Below the pieces are notes generated by a model that saw nothing but the letters and a program-made list of their open reading frames with translations, ran no database searches and was not told the DNA's origin. Positions 11,981-25,300 of a DNA stretch of 64,000 bases are shown one piece after another. The translations under genes were made by a program, and so were the position numbers. Within the stretch, counting starts at the first letter, position 1. Each line of letters opens with the position of its first letter. Source of the DNA: Panopea generosa (lineage: Eukaryota > Mollusca > Bivalvia > Adapedonta > Hiatellidae); assembly GCA_029582155.1 (NCBI GenBank), contig CM055895.1:48022807-48086806 (forward strand), written 5' to 3'.

Positions 11981-14766
11981 GCAGTCCTGAGCAGAAATGT
12001 GTTAATACAGATGAATAGACGCAGTCCTGGGCAGAAATGTGTAAATACACATGGATATACACAATCTTAAGCAGAAATGTATTAATACAGATAGATATAC
12101 GCGGTCTTCAGCAGAACTGTATTAATATAGATAGATTGACGCAGTCCTAATCAGAAATGTAATAATATACATGGATAGACGCAGTCCTGAGCAATAATGT
12201 GTCAATACAGATATATAGACGCATACCTAAGCAGAGATGTGTTAATATAGATGGATAGACGCAGTCTTGAGCAGTGATGTATTAATATAGGTGGATACAC
12301 GCAGTCCTGAACAGAAATGTATTAACATAGATGGATATACACAGTCCTGATCAATGTGTTAAAACAGATAGGTATATGCAGTCCTAAGCAGAAATGTTTA
12401 ATCATAGACAGATAGACGTAGACCTAAGCAAAATTGTATTAATATACATGGATAGACACAGTCCTAAGCAGAAATGTATTAACACAGATGGATATACGTA
12501 GTCCTGAGCAATAATGTTTTAATATAGATGGATAGACGCAGTCCTGAGCAAAAATGTTTTAATATAGATGGATACACGCAGTCCTGAGCAAAAATGTGTT
12601 AATACAGATGGATAGACGCAGTCCTTAGCACAAATTATATACATACCGATGAGTTCCCATTGACCATTTCTGTATGCAACCATAGGGCCACCAGAGTCTC
12701 CCTGCAAATATTTTATTCATTTATAGCTGCCGAAATGAAAAAAAAATGTTCTAAAATTGAGGTAGCCATTATGGACACCGCAGGTTATAGCTACACCATA
12801 CACAACGTGAAACAACGACGGTGGAGAATGGAACTACAAAACCAGGACGGTTCTTTCACACCGGCTGTTTCGGCTTTCCATTCAACATCGTCGTTTCTGC
12901 TTTACATCATTTGCGTTTCGATCTGTCACAATTATTGTTTCGACTTTAGGCTACACTATTGTAATTTCGTTATTTTGTAGTTTTTTAGTTTTTAAAATCG
13001 TAGCTCATAGGCGACAGTATTGCTGTTTAAATAACTCATGCCCCCTATCACACTTTTTTGGGGGTATGTTTTAAATTCAAAAGAATGGGATGAGGTCAGT
13101 TTTTTTGTTGTTATTGAATGCATTTGGGGTCAGTTAAATGAGTAATCTAAACACAAATACTGTTGCCTCTAGCAGTTATGGCAATGTTCAAACGACACAG
13201 TCATCAGAATAGCACAGCAAAGTAGAGCGATGTTCGTGCTTTTAAAATGACCTTCTTTGCCAAACACTCACATATATCTCTGGCATCTTGCCTGCCAGAC
13301 AGTAAACATTGAAGCATCACTCCTTAAACACACAAACGTGATCAGATAAGTAACTGGTCAATAGAAAAGGTACCTTCTACATAAATTTGATTTAAGTCTG
13401 AACAAAAGCACTTAACAAAACTTAGCTATATATGTTTTTTAAGGCTATTGAATTAAGGGTAAACTTGTTATAAATCTCCTGTCCAACAATACATAAATGT
13501 TATTTTTATGAAAACTATTTGTCCTTGTCTGTAAACAGTTATATAAAACATTATATATATCTATTTATAGTCACACTAGTGTCCGTCATTAAATATAACT
13601 GATGTTGTTAAATTATTGTACGGAAATCGAGCAATTTCAGTGCAGTTGCCGAGGCTGCGCGGAAATGGTTCGGTTACCGTGCAGCCGCCGTGCTGTATTT
13701 GAGGCCCCAATGTCCACCTAAAATCTTGCGTTTTCTGCATGATCAGCGCGCAATGCCACCTACGACATGTCTACGGGCTGCGTGCTTACGCTTTTTTCAA
13801 ATTTGTATAACTTCTCACTAAACAAAATCGTAGATACCGTGGCGCCTGTGAATCCGTACGAAAATCTCACGGCCGCCTCCTCCCTCCGTACGGAGGTCGC
13901 ACGGAAAGGGGGATACGGGCAGGATAAGGGCTCCATAAACCCATCGCAGACCAAAGGTGAATTAGACATAAGAGATCCACACTTTTGAAAATTGAAAGAT
14001 TCCATTGGTTTTCAAATGAGGTTTAACACTAAATATGCTTTTGTATGGTTAACTGCAGGATGATCTGGACCCCATTAGCCCTATGACGAAGATAATAAAT
14101 TATAAACTTGAAAAAACTGGAGAAAAGATAAAACATGTATCTATGAAAAAATATTAAAAAAATTATTTCATGCAAAAGGCAATGGGCCCTTCAGCATACA
14201 AACATAAAACCATAACACATACATATAGTAGTAACCAATGTCACACTTAAACAATGGCTGCGTATTAACACATTTATCATGAATAAACTAAAGGTCAAAC
14301 ATTAATCAAAAACAAGTGTTTATCTACGACAGCCTTAACTTGTCATGAATAATAATCTTGAATCCAAAACCTAAATAGTAGAAATTATCATGTAATATAA
14401 TACAGAAGAAATGGTTAACTACACGTAGTCCATGTCTGATCTTTGTTCAAAACCTTTGTATATATATATAGGTGTGTAATTGTTGAACTATTTTCACTGT
14501 TTATCAATTCCGCACATTTTAATATGCAAGCATTTTCCCTAAAGTATTACTTGATAAGTTACCTTCCAATGTCCTGGTATAATGGACATTCTAACAAAAC
14601 CTATATCTAGTCCACATTGCTGTGACATTCATTGTTAACAAAACCTACATCTAGTCAACTTTACTGTGACATTCATTGTTAGCAGATACATGTAGCAACA
14701 CGTTTCAAAAGTTTTATTCAAGGTTATAATAATAGAAAAGATAATGTAGTAGTAGTAGAAGTAGTA

Positions 14767-14845
<79 letters not shown>

Positions 14846-15390
14846 AAGTAGTAGTAGTAGAAGTAACAGTAGTAGTGGTGGTGGTGGTGGTGGTGTTGGT
14901 GGTAGTGTAAGTGGTAGTGGTAGTGGCGGTGGCAGTAGTTGTTGTTATTGTTGTTACTGTTGTTGTTAGTGTTGTGGTTGTGATTGTGATTGTGGTTGTG
15001 GTTGTGGTAGTGGCAGTGGCAGTGGCAGTGGCAGTAGTAGTTGTTGTTGTGGTTGTGATTGTGATTGTGATTGTGGTTGTGGTTGTGGTTGTGGTTGTGG
15101 TTGTGGTAGTGGTAGTGGCAGTGGCAGTAATAGTTGTTGTTGTTGTGGTTGTCGTTGTGGTTGTGGTAGTGACAGTGGCAGTGGCAGTGGCAGTGGCAGT
15201 AGTAGTAGTTGTTGTTGTTGTTTTTGTTGTTGTGATTGTGGTTGTGGTTGTGGTTGTGGTAGTGGTAGTGGCAGTGGCAGTGGCAGTGGCAGTAATAGTT
15301 GTTGTTGTTGTTGTTGTTGTGGTTGTGGTTGTCGTTGGTGTAGTGGCAGTGGCAGTGGCAGTGGTAGTAGTTGTTGTTATTGTTGATGTT

Positions 15391-15478
<88 letters not shown>

Positions 15479-16354
15479 TGTTGTTGTGATTGTGGTTTTG
15501 GTTGTGGAAGTGGCAGTGGCAGTGACAGTGGCTGTTGTTATTGTTGTTGTTGTTAATATTGTGGTTGTGGTTGTGGTTGTGGTAGTGGCAGTGGCAGTAG
15601 TTGTTGTTGTTGTTGTGGTAGTTGCATTGTAGTGGCAATGGCAGTGGCAGTAGTTGTTGTTGTTGTTATTGTTGTGGTTGTGGAAGTGGTAGTGGTAGTG
15701 GCAGTAGTTGTTGTTGTTGTTGTTATTATTGTTGTTGTTGTTGTTATTATTGTTGTGGTTGTGGTAGTGGCAGTAGTTGTAGTTGTTGTTGTTGTTGTGG
15801 TTGTGGTAATGGCAGTGGCAGCGGCAGTGGCTGTTGTTATTGTTGTTGTTGTTAATATTGTGGTTGTGGTTGTGGTTGTGGTAGTGGCAGTGGCAGTAGT
15901 TGTTGTTGTTGTTGTGGTAGTTGCATTGTAGTGGCAATGGCAGTGGCAGTAGTTGTTGTTGTTGTTATTGTTGTGGTTGTGGAAGTGGTAGTGGTAGTGG
16001 CAGTAGTTGTTGTTGTTGTTGTTGTTATTATTGTTGTGGTTGTGGTAGTGGCAGTAGTTGTTGTTGTTGTTGTTGTTGTGGTTGTGGCAGTGGCAGTAGT
16101 TGCTGTTGTTGTTGTGGTAGTGGCAGTGGCAGTAGTAGTTGTTGTTGTTATTGTTGTGACTGTTGTTGTGGTAGAGGCAGTGGCAGTAGTTGTTGTTGTT
16201 GTTATTGTTGTTATTGTTGTGGTTGTGGTTGTGGTTGTGGTAGTGGTAGTGGTAGTGGTAGTGGTAGTGGTAGTGGTAGTGGTAGTGGTAGTGGTAGTGG
16301 TAGTGGTAGTGGTAGTGTTAGTGGCAGTGGCAGTGGCAGTAGCAGTGGCAGTAG

Positions 16355-16386
<32 letters not shown>

Positions 16387-19300
16387 ATTGTTGTGGTTGT
16401 GGCAGTGGCACTACTGTTATACTAACAGTGGTATACTAAAGTAAGTTATAAACTAATTGTTACGAGTCTGGGCTCTGGCAGCTTTGCTTAAGCCAATCCC
16501 AAATATTAAGTTTTGAATAGGAAACGGTTCGCTGAAAGACACTTTGTATATTTATACCTTGGTGTTTAGATGCAAGTTCTAGCACATATAGGTAGGGTAT
16601 GAGTATACTGTGACAAGTAGTAAGACGTCTCAAACACCAATTAATCTTGTGCTGTTCTACATATAGATACATGCACTTCTGGAACATTGAACACATTGCC
16701 AATAGTTCTAAAACTGTGTTGTTTCTACAGCTTGTCCTCGGTAAGTCCAAATACACAGTGGGGGTGGGGATTGACCAGATTGCATTTTCACAGTTTTGAT
16801 GGTTTGATGACATCCGTTCGTTTTTGACAGTTCTGCCCATTTGTGGCAGTATATCACTACGCATCTTTAAACTGTTGTATCTTCAACCAACAGTTCCCAA
16901 TGTCATTCAAACTTTGTAGAAAGTGTTCCAATGTTCTCATATGTACGAAGAAATATTACCATTTTAAGCATTTTTAACAAACAGATTGCCCAACCGATTT
17001 ACACAACTTTAATATCTTTGGGCGCAATGATCTACCGTCAATAAGGGGAGATAAATGGTAAGACCGGTACGTGTCACGTGGCTGCTTCACTGAGAGACCA
17101 CTTTACTAAAAACTAGTTCTGTATGATTTTAAAGGAAGTTTGTAAATATATTTTTAAATTTTAAAAATGGCTTAAAAAATCTTATCGATATCTTATGTCT
17201 GTATATAGTCACTGACCCCGTATTGCATTAAGGGTATACATCTAAATATGCCAAAATAAAATATTGAAAGTCGATTTCCTAACTTGACACACGCGCCAAG
17301 GTTAGACAAAAAATAGATATCTAGCTTAAAACCACGTGGTTTCATTTTGATTTCGATTTGATCCTTCATACTGGTTTACTGTAGATTCATCTAAGAAAGG
17401 GACCGAATGACGATTTGAAAGTCATCAAGCATGATTTAAGTGTTGTCTATTTTTAGAATTGGGATTTTGCTTACCACTCCGGCATTAAAATATCGTTTTT
17501 GTCACGTTTTGGTGGATTTTTTATAATGATATTGAGATGCTTTGTTTCCATTTTAAAATTGAGTTTAGTTACTTACAACACTTACAGCGTTTTTCCCCGA
17601 TATTGTGCATTTAAGCCAAACTTATATAAAACACCAAATACACCACAGTATATCTATGTTAATGTTTTGTTTGCAGAGATCATACACTCAGAGACTTCAA
17701 AAACTCACAACTTACAGACAAGTGATTTTAGTGCAGAAAATGTTATCCGATTTCAAAGAAAGTTTACATACGTTAAGAGGGCCATCTGTCGTCTACTGTC
17801 AAAATATCATGACTGATATGCATTTTTTCCATTATTCGAAGCTAACCCTAGACGTGAAAATTCACAGGCGTCAACAGCGAGTGTATGTATCCGGGCGAAT
17901 AGTTTATATATATTCATTATTTACGCTTGTGAATTTTCAATTTTCACATATCATAAAGCATGTAGATTGTCATTTCAAAATGTGAAGATTTTGGCCTTGG
18001 GAGCAATTATTCCTGGAGTATCGAAGAATTGACACATGTGCATATCTGATTTATTCCGTTTGCCAATGTGTTACTGTCGAATTCAAGCGCGAAAACTAAA
18101 TATTTAACAGTATCTACATTTCTCTAACCATATAAAGATATTTAAATGGAACCGTTAAATGTACTCGAGTGTAATATTTGGTCAATCGAATGTTTATATT
18201 GTTCTTCTTACCTGACATGCATCCTTCCCGGCATCCCCAGCACACATCATGGTGGAATCTATTTCACCCGCATTTCCAGTTTGGGTATTGCAGTAATTGA
18301 AGTCCAAAACAGGCTTCCATACATATTTCAGCGTAGATGAGCTGGACCCGTCTACAATGACAAGCAGAATACAACACAAGTCTTCACTTGTTTGGTGCGC
18401 TTGTTTCAGTCAACAGTTTTGTATGTTGTTTTGAGTAAGTGTTCTTGTTTTTGTTTGTTTTATAAACGTATACATATAATTTCACTGGCACACCTGTAAG
18501 GTAGCATTTTTAAGTAAAATGTCATACTTTTGAACTTAGGTCCAGTAAAACACATTTTTAGCAAAGATTGATTTGATTTTGAATGTGTAAGGTTAATACA
18601 TGTATTGCCAAAACAGCAAACATTTAATTATCTTTTGTAAAACGTTCTGAGATAGGTGTAAAATAGTGTGATCATTTACGAATAGAATCAAAAAAGTAAT
18701 ACATAATGTATATTTTGCCCAATTAGTTCGGTTAAAAAATAAATAAAACAAGAAATGTCACTGTTAAGTGTCACATGCCCCCCAAATGGTCTGTGAAAAA
18801 TAACAATATATGATATAATATAAGGTAGCGATGTATATATGAATATCAAAGGTAATGGACTAATTTTTCAGACTAGACATGCAATACTATGTGTTTTTTT
18901 TACATTAAAGCATGACCTTGACCTTTGTGTAACCTTGATTTTGACATCTGATGTAATGGTCTGGGTATTTCAACAGTTAAATGCAGGTGAAACATTATAA
19001 TGACATGCTGATCACGTGTGTCAAGCTATTTTAAAATCCCTAAATATAAGTTACAGATCAATTGTTGATCAACTGATAAATTGAACCAAGTGTTTTTGAA
19101 ATCCATCCATGTATGATAAAGTTATAGGACAGACGTTAAATTTCAAACAGATTCAACGTGTTTTCATACATACTCAAAGTGTGACAATGTCTAGGTTTTT
19201 CTTATGACACATCGTCATGTCATCTTGATAAATTGAGCCAAGTTAAAGACAAAGTCACAGACCAGACACGCAATATCAAACAAATTGAAAGTGTGACCTT

Positions 19301-22300
19301 GACCTTTGAGGAAAGGTTCTGGGTCTTACATGCGACACTTAATTATGTCATGTTTATCAATTGAGCCTAGTGTTTTCAAAATATATCCATAGATGACAAA
19401 GTTATAGATCGGACAAGAAATCTGACACAGACTGAAAGTGTTGTCAAACAAACTCAAAGTGTGACCTTGACCTTTGAGGTACGCATGTGGGTCTTACACG
19501 TGACACTTTGTAATGTCATGCTGATGAATTGAGCCAAGTGTTTTTGAAATTTATCAATAGGTGACAAAGTTTCAGACCGGACACATAATCTCAATCAGAC
19601 TGAAAGTGTCATCAACCAAAGTTAAATTGTGACCTTGACCTTTGAAGTGGGATTCTGGGTGTAACGCGCGACACATCGTCATGTTATGTCGGTCATTTGT
19701 AGCTAGTATTACAAAATCCATCTATGCATGACAAAGTTACAGGCCAGACACGAAATCTCAAACAGACTGAAAGTGTTGTCAAACAAAGTCAAATCGTGAC
19801 CTCGACCTTTGAAGTACGAGTGTGGGTCTTACTCGCGACACATCGTCATGTTATGTTGATCATTTGTAGCAAGTATCAACAAAATCCATCTATGCATGAC
19901 AAAGTTACAGGCCGGAAACGAAATGTCACACAAACTCAAAGTGTTGTCAAACAAAGTCAAATTGTGACCTCGACCTTTCAGGTACGGATGTGGGTCTTAC
20001 TTGCGACACGTCATCATGTTATGTTGATCATTTGTAGCAAGTATCAACAAAATCCATCTATGCATGACAAAGTTACAGGTCGGAAACGAAATGTCACAAA
20101 AACTGAAAGTGTTGTCAAACAAACTCAAATTGTGACCTCGACCTTTGAGGAACGGGTGTTGGTCTTACTCGCGATACGTCGTCATGTTATGTTGATTAGT
20201 TGTAGCAAGTATCGACAAAATCAATCTATGCACGACAAAGTTACAGGCCGGAAACGAAATCTCACACAAACTGAAAGTGTTGTCAAACAAACTCAAATTG
20301 TGACCTTGACCTTTGAGGTACGGGTGTGGTTCTTACTCGCGACACGTCGTCATGTTATGTTGATCACTTGTTGCAAGTTTCAACAAGATCCATCTATGCA
20401 TGACAAAGTTACAGACCGGAAACGAAATACCGGACGGAAGGACGGAAGGACGGATGGACAAACGGAAGAACGGACGGACGGAGTGACGCTGCAATTACTA
20501 TATGCCACCCAAAAAAATTTTGGGGGCATAAAAATAAACAAGGATCAAATACCTGGTCGTAGATTGAGCTCAAGTTATGTGCATAAATAAAACCGTTAAA
20601 TTGAGTTCATCACAGTAAACCGATGTACAGAACAATTGTTAGTTCCAGTGAAATATGATTATTTCATCAAGCAAGATTGAACTAGTAAGGTCACGGGTAA
20701 GTTGTATGGTCACGAGTGAGCAATGAAGTGGTTAGGTCACGGGTAAGCACTAACGTTGTATGATCACAAGTGAGCACTGAAGTGGTATATCACAACCGAA
20801 CACTAAAGTGATAGAGTCACGAGTGAGCACTGAAGTGTTATAGTCACGAACGAGCACTGAAGTGGTATGGTCACGGGTGAGCACGGATGTATTATGGTCA
20901 CGGGCGAGCAATGCTGTGGTATGTCATGAACGAGCACTGAAATGGTATGGGCTCAGGCGAATACTGGAGTGGCATGGTCATGAACGAGCACTGAAGTGGT
21001 AGAGTCACGGATGAGCAATGAAGTTGTTGGTCACGAGTGAGCACTGAAGTGGTTCGTCATGAACGAACACTAAAGTAGTATAGTCAAGGGCGATCACTGA
21101 AATGGTATGGTCATGAGCAAGCACTGAAGTGGTTTGGTCATGAGGGAGCACCGAAATGGTAGTATGGTCATAAACGACCATTGAAGTGGTATGGTCATGA
21201 CGGAGCACAAAAATGGTATGGTCACCAGTGAGCACTGAAGTGGTACGTCACGAACGAGCACTAAAGTAGTAAAGTCACGGGCGAGCACTGAAATGGTATG
21301 GGCTCAGGCGAATACTGAAGTGGCATGGTCATGAACGAGCTCTGAAGTGGTAGAGTCACGGATGAGCAATGAAGTTGTTGGTCACGAGTGAGCACTGAAG
21401 TGGTTCGTCACGAACGAACACTAAAGAAGTAAAGTCACGGGCGAGCACCGAAATGGTATGGTCATGAGCAAGCACTGAAGTGGTTTGGTCATGAGGGAGC
21501 ACCGAAATGGTATGGTCATAAACGACCATTGAAGTGGTATGGTCATGACGGAGCATTGAAGTGGTATGGTCATGAGGGAGCACTGAAATGGTATGTCACG
21601 AACGAGCACTGAAATGGTATGGTCATGAGCGAGCATAATAGTGGTAAGGTCACGGTGGAGCACTGAAATGGTATGGTCACGAGCGAGCAATGAAGTGGTA
21701 TGGTCACGAGCGGGCACTGAAGTGATTTGGTTACAAGCGAGCTCTGAAGTTGTCTGGTCACGAGCGGGCACTAAGGTGTTATGGTAACGAGCAAGCACTG
21801 AAGGAGTATGGTAATGAGCGAGCCCTGAATTGGTGTGGTCACAATTGACACTTAAGTGGACTGGTTATGAGCTAGCACTGAAGTGGTATGGTCACAATCG
21901 AGCACTTAAGTGGACTGGTTATGAGCGAACATTAACGCGGTATGGTCATGAGCGAGCACTAAAGTGGTATGGTCACGTGCGAACACTGATGTGATTCGGT
22001 CACGGGCGAGCATGAAGTGGTATTGTCACGATCGATCACTGACGAAGTATGGCCACGAGTGAGCATTGAAGTGGTATGGTCACAAACGAGCACTGAAGTG
22101 GTATTGTTATGAACGAGCACTGAAGTGGTTTGGTTACGAGCGAGCACTGAAGTGGTCTGGTTACGAGCGATCACTGAAGCAGTCTGGTTACGAGTGAGCG
22201 TGTCAATTTCAGTGTTCAGGAGTGATATGCAATTTATATTTCACTCAAACCAACATTATACGAGGGGCGTTCAATAAGCTGTGTCATTCGTCTCATAAAT

Positions 22301-25300
22301 TATGAACAGTGAACATTCCAATCGTAAAATTCACTCAGATAGATTTATTTGTTGTACATCCGATGATACCAACAATGAAATCATGCGAGTTCTAGAATAT
22401 GTTTTATCGTAGTCTTGACCACATGCAGTCGTACACACTGCATTCACATATAGTATACGAAGCTGTATGGATACGCATTGAACAAGTGGAGTATGTGCAT
22501 CGCAGATTTTTATATGTATATGGTGATAGCAAGAACATGAAACATTAGTTCACTATTTCGATACCCATAAAAAGAATGGCAACCAAATATGGCCACCAAA
22601 GGCAGACGAAGTTCTTGCATCACCAAAAGAAGTGTGGTATTTCAGCGTCTGTTAAGTATGCATAAACAAGACTAGGAATACATATGTCGGAAGTTGTTAA
22701 TAAGAATAAGTGCATTTCTTTTAAAGGAGATTACTTTGAAACTATGAACCAAATATTATCAAGATATTGTTTTTTGTTTTTTTTATTTTATTACCAATAT
22801 AACAAAACTTATTGAACGCCCCTCGTACAGCAACGATACAAAGGACCTAAACTTTCAAGTCACAATCTCATACTAGTGGTTGACTAAAAATAGAGAAAAT
22901 TAATGACGGGGCTAGAACTTACGACCTCTTGGTCACAAATCCAGTGTGTTATATCTCATCTGAATCTTTTTCACCTACTATTACATACCCTCAGTGGTAG
23001 TTCCCCAGCCTGACACAAGTGCCATTTCACTGGGCGAGTAGTCCTTGCTGGCAAGGCATACTGGAGACGCAAATGTTCCAGCAAGGTCGCTCTCTGACAG
23101 TCCGTTGAATTCTACAAATATGAAAACAAGAATAATCATTTACTGACATATATAAACGGAACAATTTGAGTAAAGGACGTGGAACTTGTATCCAAAATGA
23201 TTTGGTTTTCTTTAAAAAAAAAAATTGTTTGTTCACTTTTATAATGAAAGTGTAACATTTTAAGCGCTTTTCATTCATAGGAACCATATTCATTCAATAT
23301 AATTATTTTTGTCATCACATTCATTAATCTTTGCGCGCACAAAATGAACTTTTTATGTGTCGACGTGCCGTACAACACCATTCATTCATTCATTCATTCA
23401 TTCATTCATTCATTCATTCATTCATTCATTCATTCATTCATTCATTCATTCATTCATCCATCCATCCATCCATCCATCCATCCATTCATTCATTCATTCA
23501 TTCATTCATTCATTCATTCATTCATTCATTCATTCATTCATTCATTCATCCATCCATTCATTCATTCATTCATTCATTCATTCATTCATTCATTCATTCA
23601 TTCATAGGAAGACCCAAATCAAAGTAGGGACACTTACAACATCTTATTGTTTGTTGACATAACAGATTATTTTTCTGTTCCGTGTGTACACTTGACAAAG
23701 TGAAAGTAGACTTATGAATACAGTTATTGACTGTAAAGCTCGTTACTAATTCACCGCTCAAACAAGACATAGCTTTCAAAATGTTCCAAATACATCAATA
23801 ATTCCATTTCAATCACAAAATGAGCATGGAAATAAGGAAATGCATATTTAAATAGGAAGAACAGAAGATTAATTATCATCGCTATAATACTACTTCTTTT
23901 AACAAATTCAAATTACAAATATTTGTTGTATTTATATGAGCATTTACGCCTTTATTCAACAGTATTTAAGTTATAAAAGGCGGCCAGCGTGAGATTTGTG
24001 GTCACAGGCCAGTCATCAAAATAATCGATCATTCGAACTCACGACCTGGCCTGGACAGACAGTCTGACAGATGTGTTACCGACTGAGCTAGCCGACTTCG
24101 ATTAATAGTTCTTATTGGCTTTTCTTAGTTTTGCCAATTTATTTTTTCTATTCTTATGTAAGCTGAATTCCGATACAGTAAAATGGGATTTAGCACAACT
24201 TACATAGTCTACGTACTATATCTAGTACAATATAGGAAAAGCTTCAAACAACAAAAATAAATATCTTGCAAAAGATCAATCCGAAGAGTGCTGCTGTGAA
24301 ACGTAGACTTAGTATTTAAGTCTTCTGTTGTTGCCTTCCCTTCTGTTTAGTTTTATGAAGAATCATCGGTCGACGGTGTTATTTAGGAACGTGATTTTAT
24401 ATTTAAACAGGTTTTGATAGTTTCAAAATACAATTCGACAATAATTGCGTTGGTGGAGCGAAAGCATTCCTTGTCATAGGTCAGTGTGTTTTATTGAGCG
24501 CCACTGCGCATGTCAATTTTTCAAGCAGTAAGAGAGGCATACAGAGCTTTGCCGGTAGATCAATAACAGGCACCAATAACGCATAAACTCCAACAAATAT
24601 TACTGGTAGAGCATCAGACCCATGAACAGGGCTTTGTCGGTTTGATCCTCTACCACGGCTATTTGTAATGTCCTTGGACCCGATACTTTTATCCGTACAT
24701 GCTTGGTACACAGGCTCGACCCAGCAAGACTTCGAGCGTGATTTGTCTAAGTTGTCAGAACTTGTTTGAAAATCGATGTTAAATAATTAAGTTCAAAACA
24801 ATGTTGAACAGTAAGAAACTTATTTTACCGATGATTGCGATGTCGTTGGACATAGTTCTGCTGTTGTAGTTGCGGTGGACTATAATGTTTGATGCGGACG
24901 CGATGTGACGGTTGGAGGTGGTCGTTGTCTTGTGCATACCGAATACGACGGAATATTTTCTTACACGACCCCTGAACATATATAAATAGGCATTAGTTGT
25001 TACATAATTCACATGGCATTGTATAGTAATGATGATAACGATGATTATATTAATCGGTCGGTCGGTCGGTGGATCAATAAATGATATTTTTTATAAAATG
25101 TTATTTCTATTAATGATAATAATGATGATACTGATGAGAAATTGCTGCTTGTTGCTGCTGCTGCTGCTTTTGCTGAGGATGATGATATTGGTGACAAAGA
25201 TGATGATGATGATGATAGTGGTGGTGATGATGATGGTGATGAGGAGGAGGAGGAGGAGGAGGAGGAGGAGGAGGAGGAGGAGGATGAAGATGATGATGGT

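Noticed and set aside
14724-15937. Long Thr-, Asn/His- or Val-rich open frames on both strands
   Set aside because: They are translations of a trinucleotide repeat, open in several frames at once, with no non-repetitive domain or splice context.
16460-16864. 134-codon minus-strand frame as a gene
   Set aside because: It lies in a dispersed repeat whose other copy (41510) preserves only the first part of the frame.
19724-20590. 288-codon plus-strand frame with five repeated 56-residue units
   Set aside because: It follows the 168-bp tandem repeat of a dispersed non-coding element; older diverged units of the same element are not open.
23331-23662. Ile/His/Ser/Phe repeat frames
   Set aside because: CATT microsatellite open in all three plus frames.
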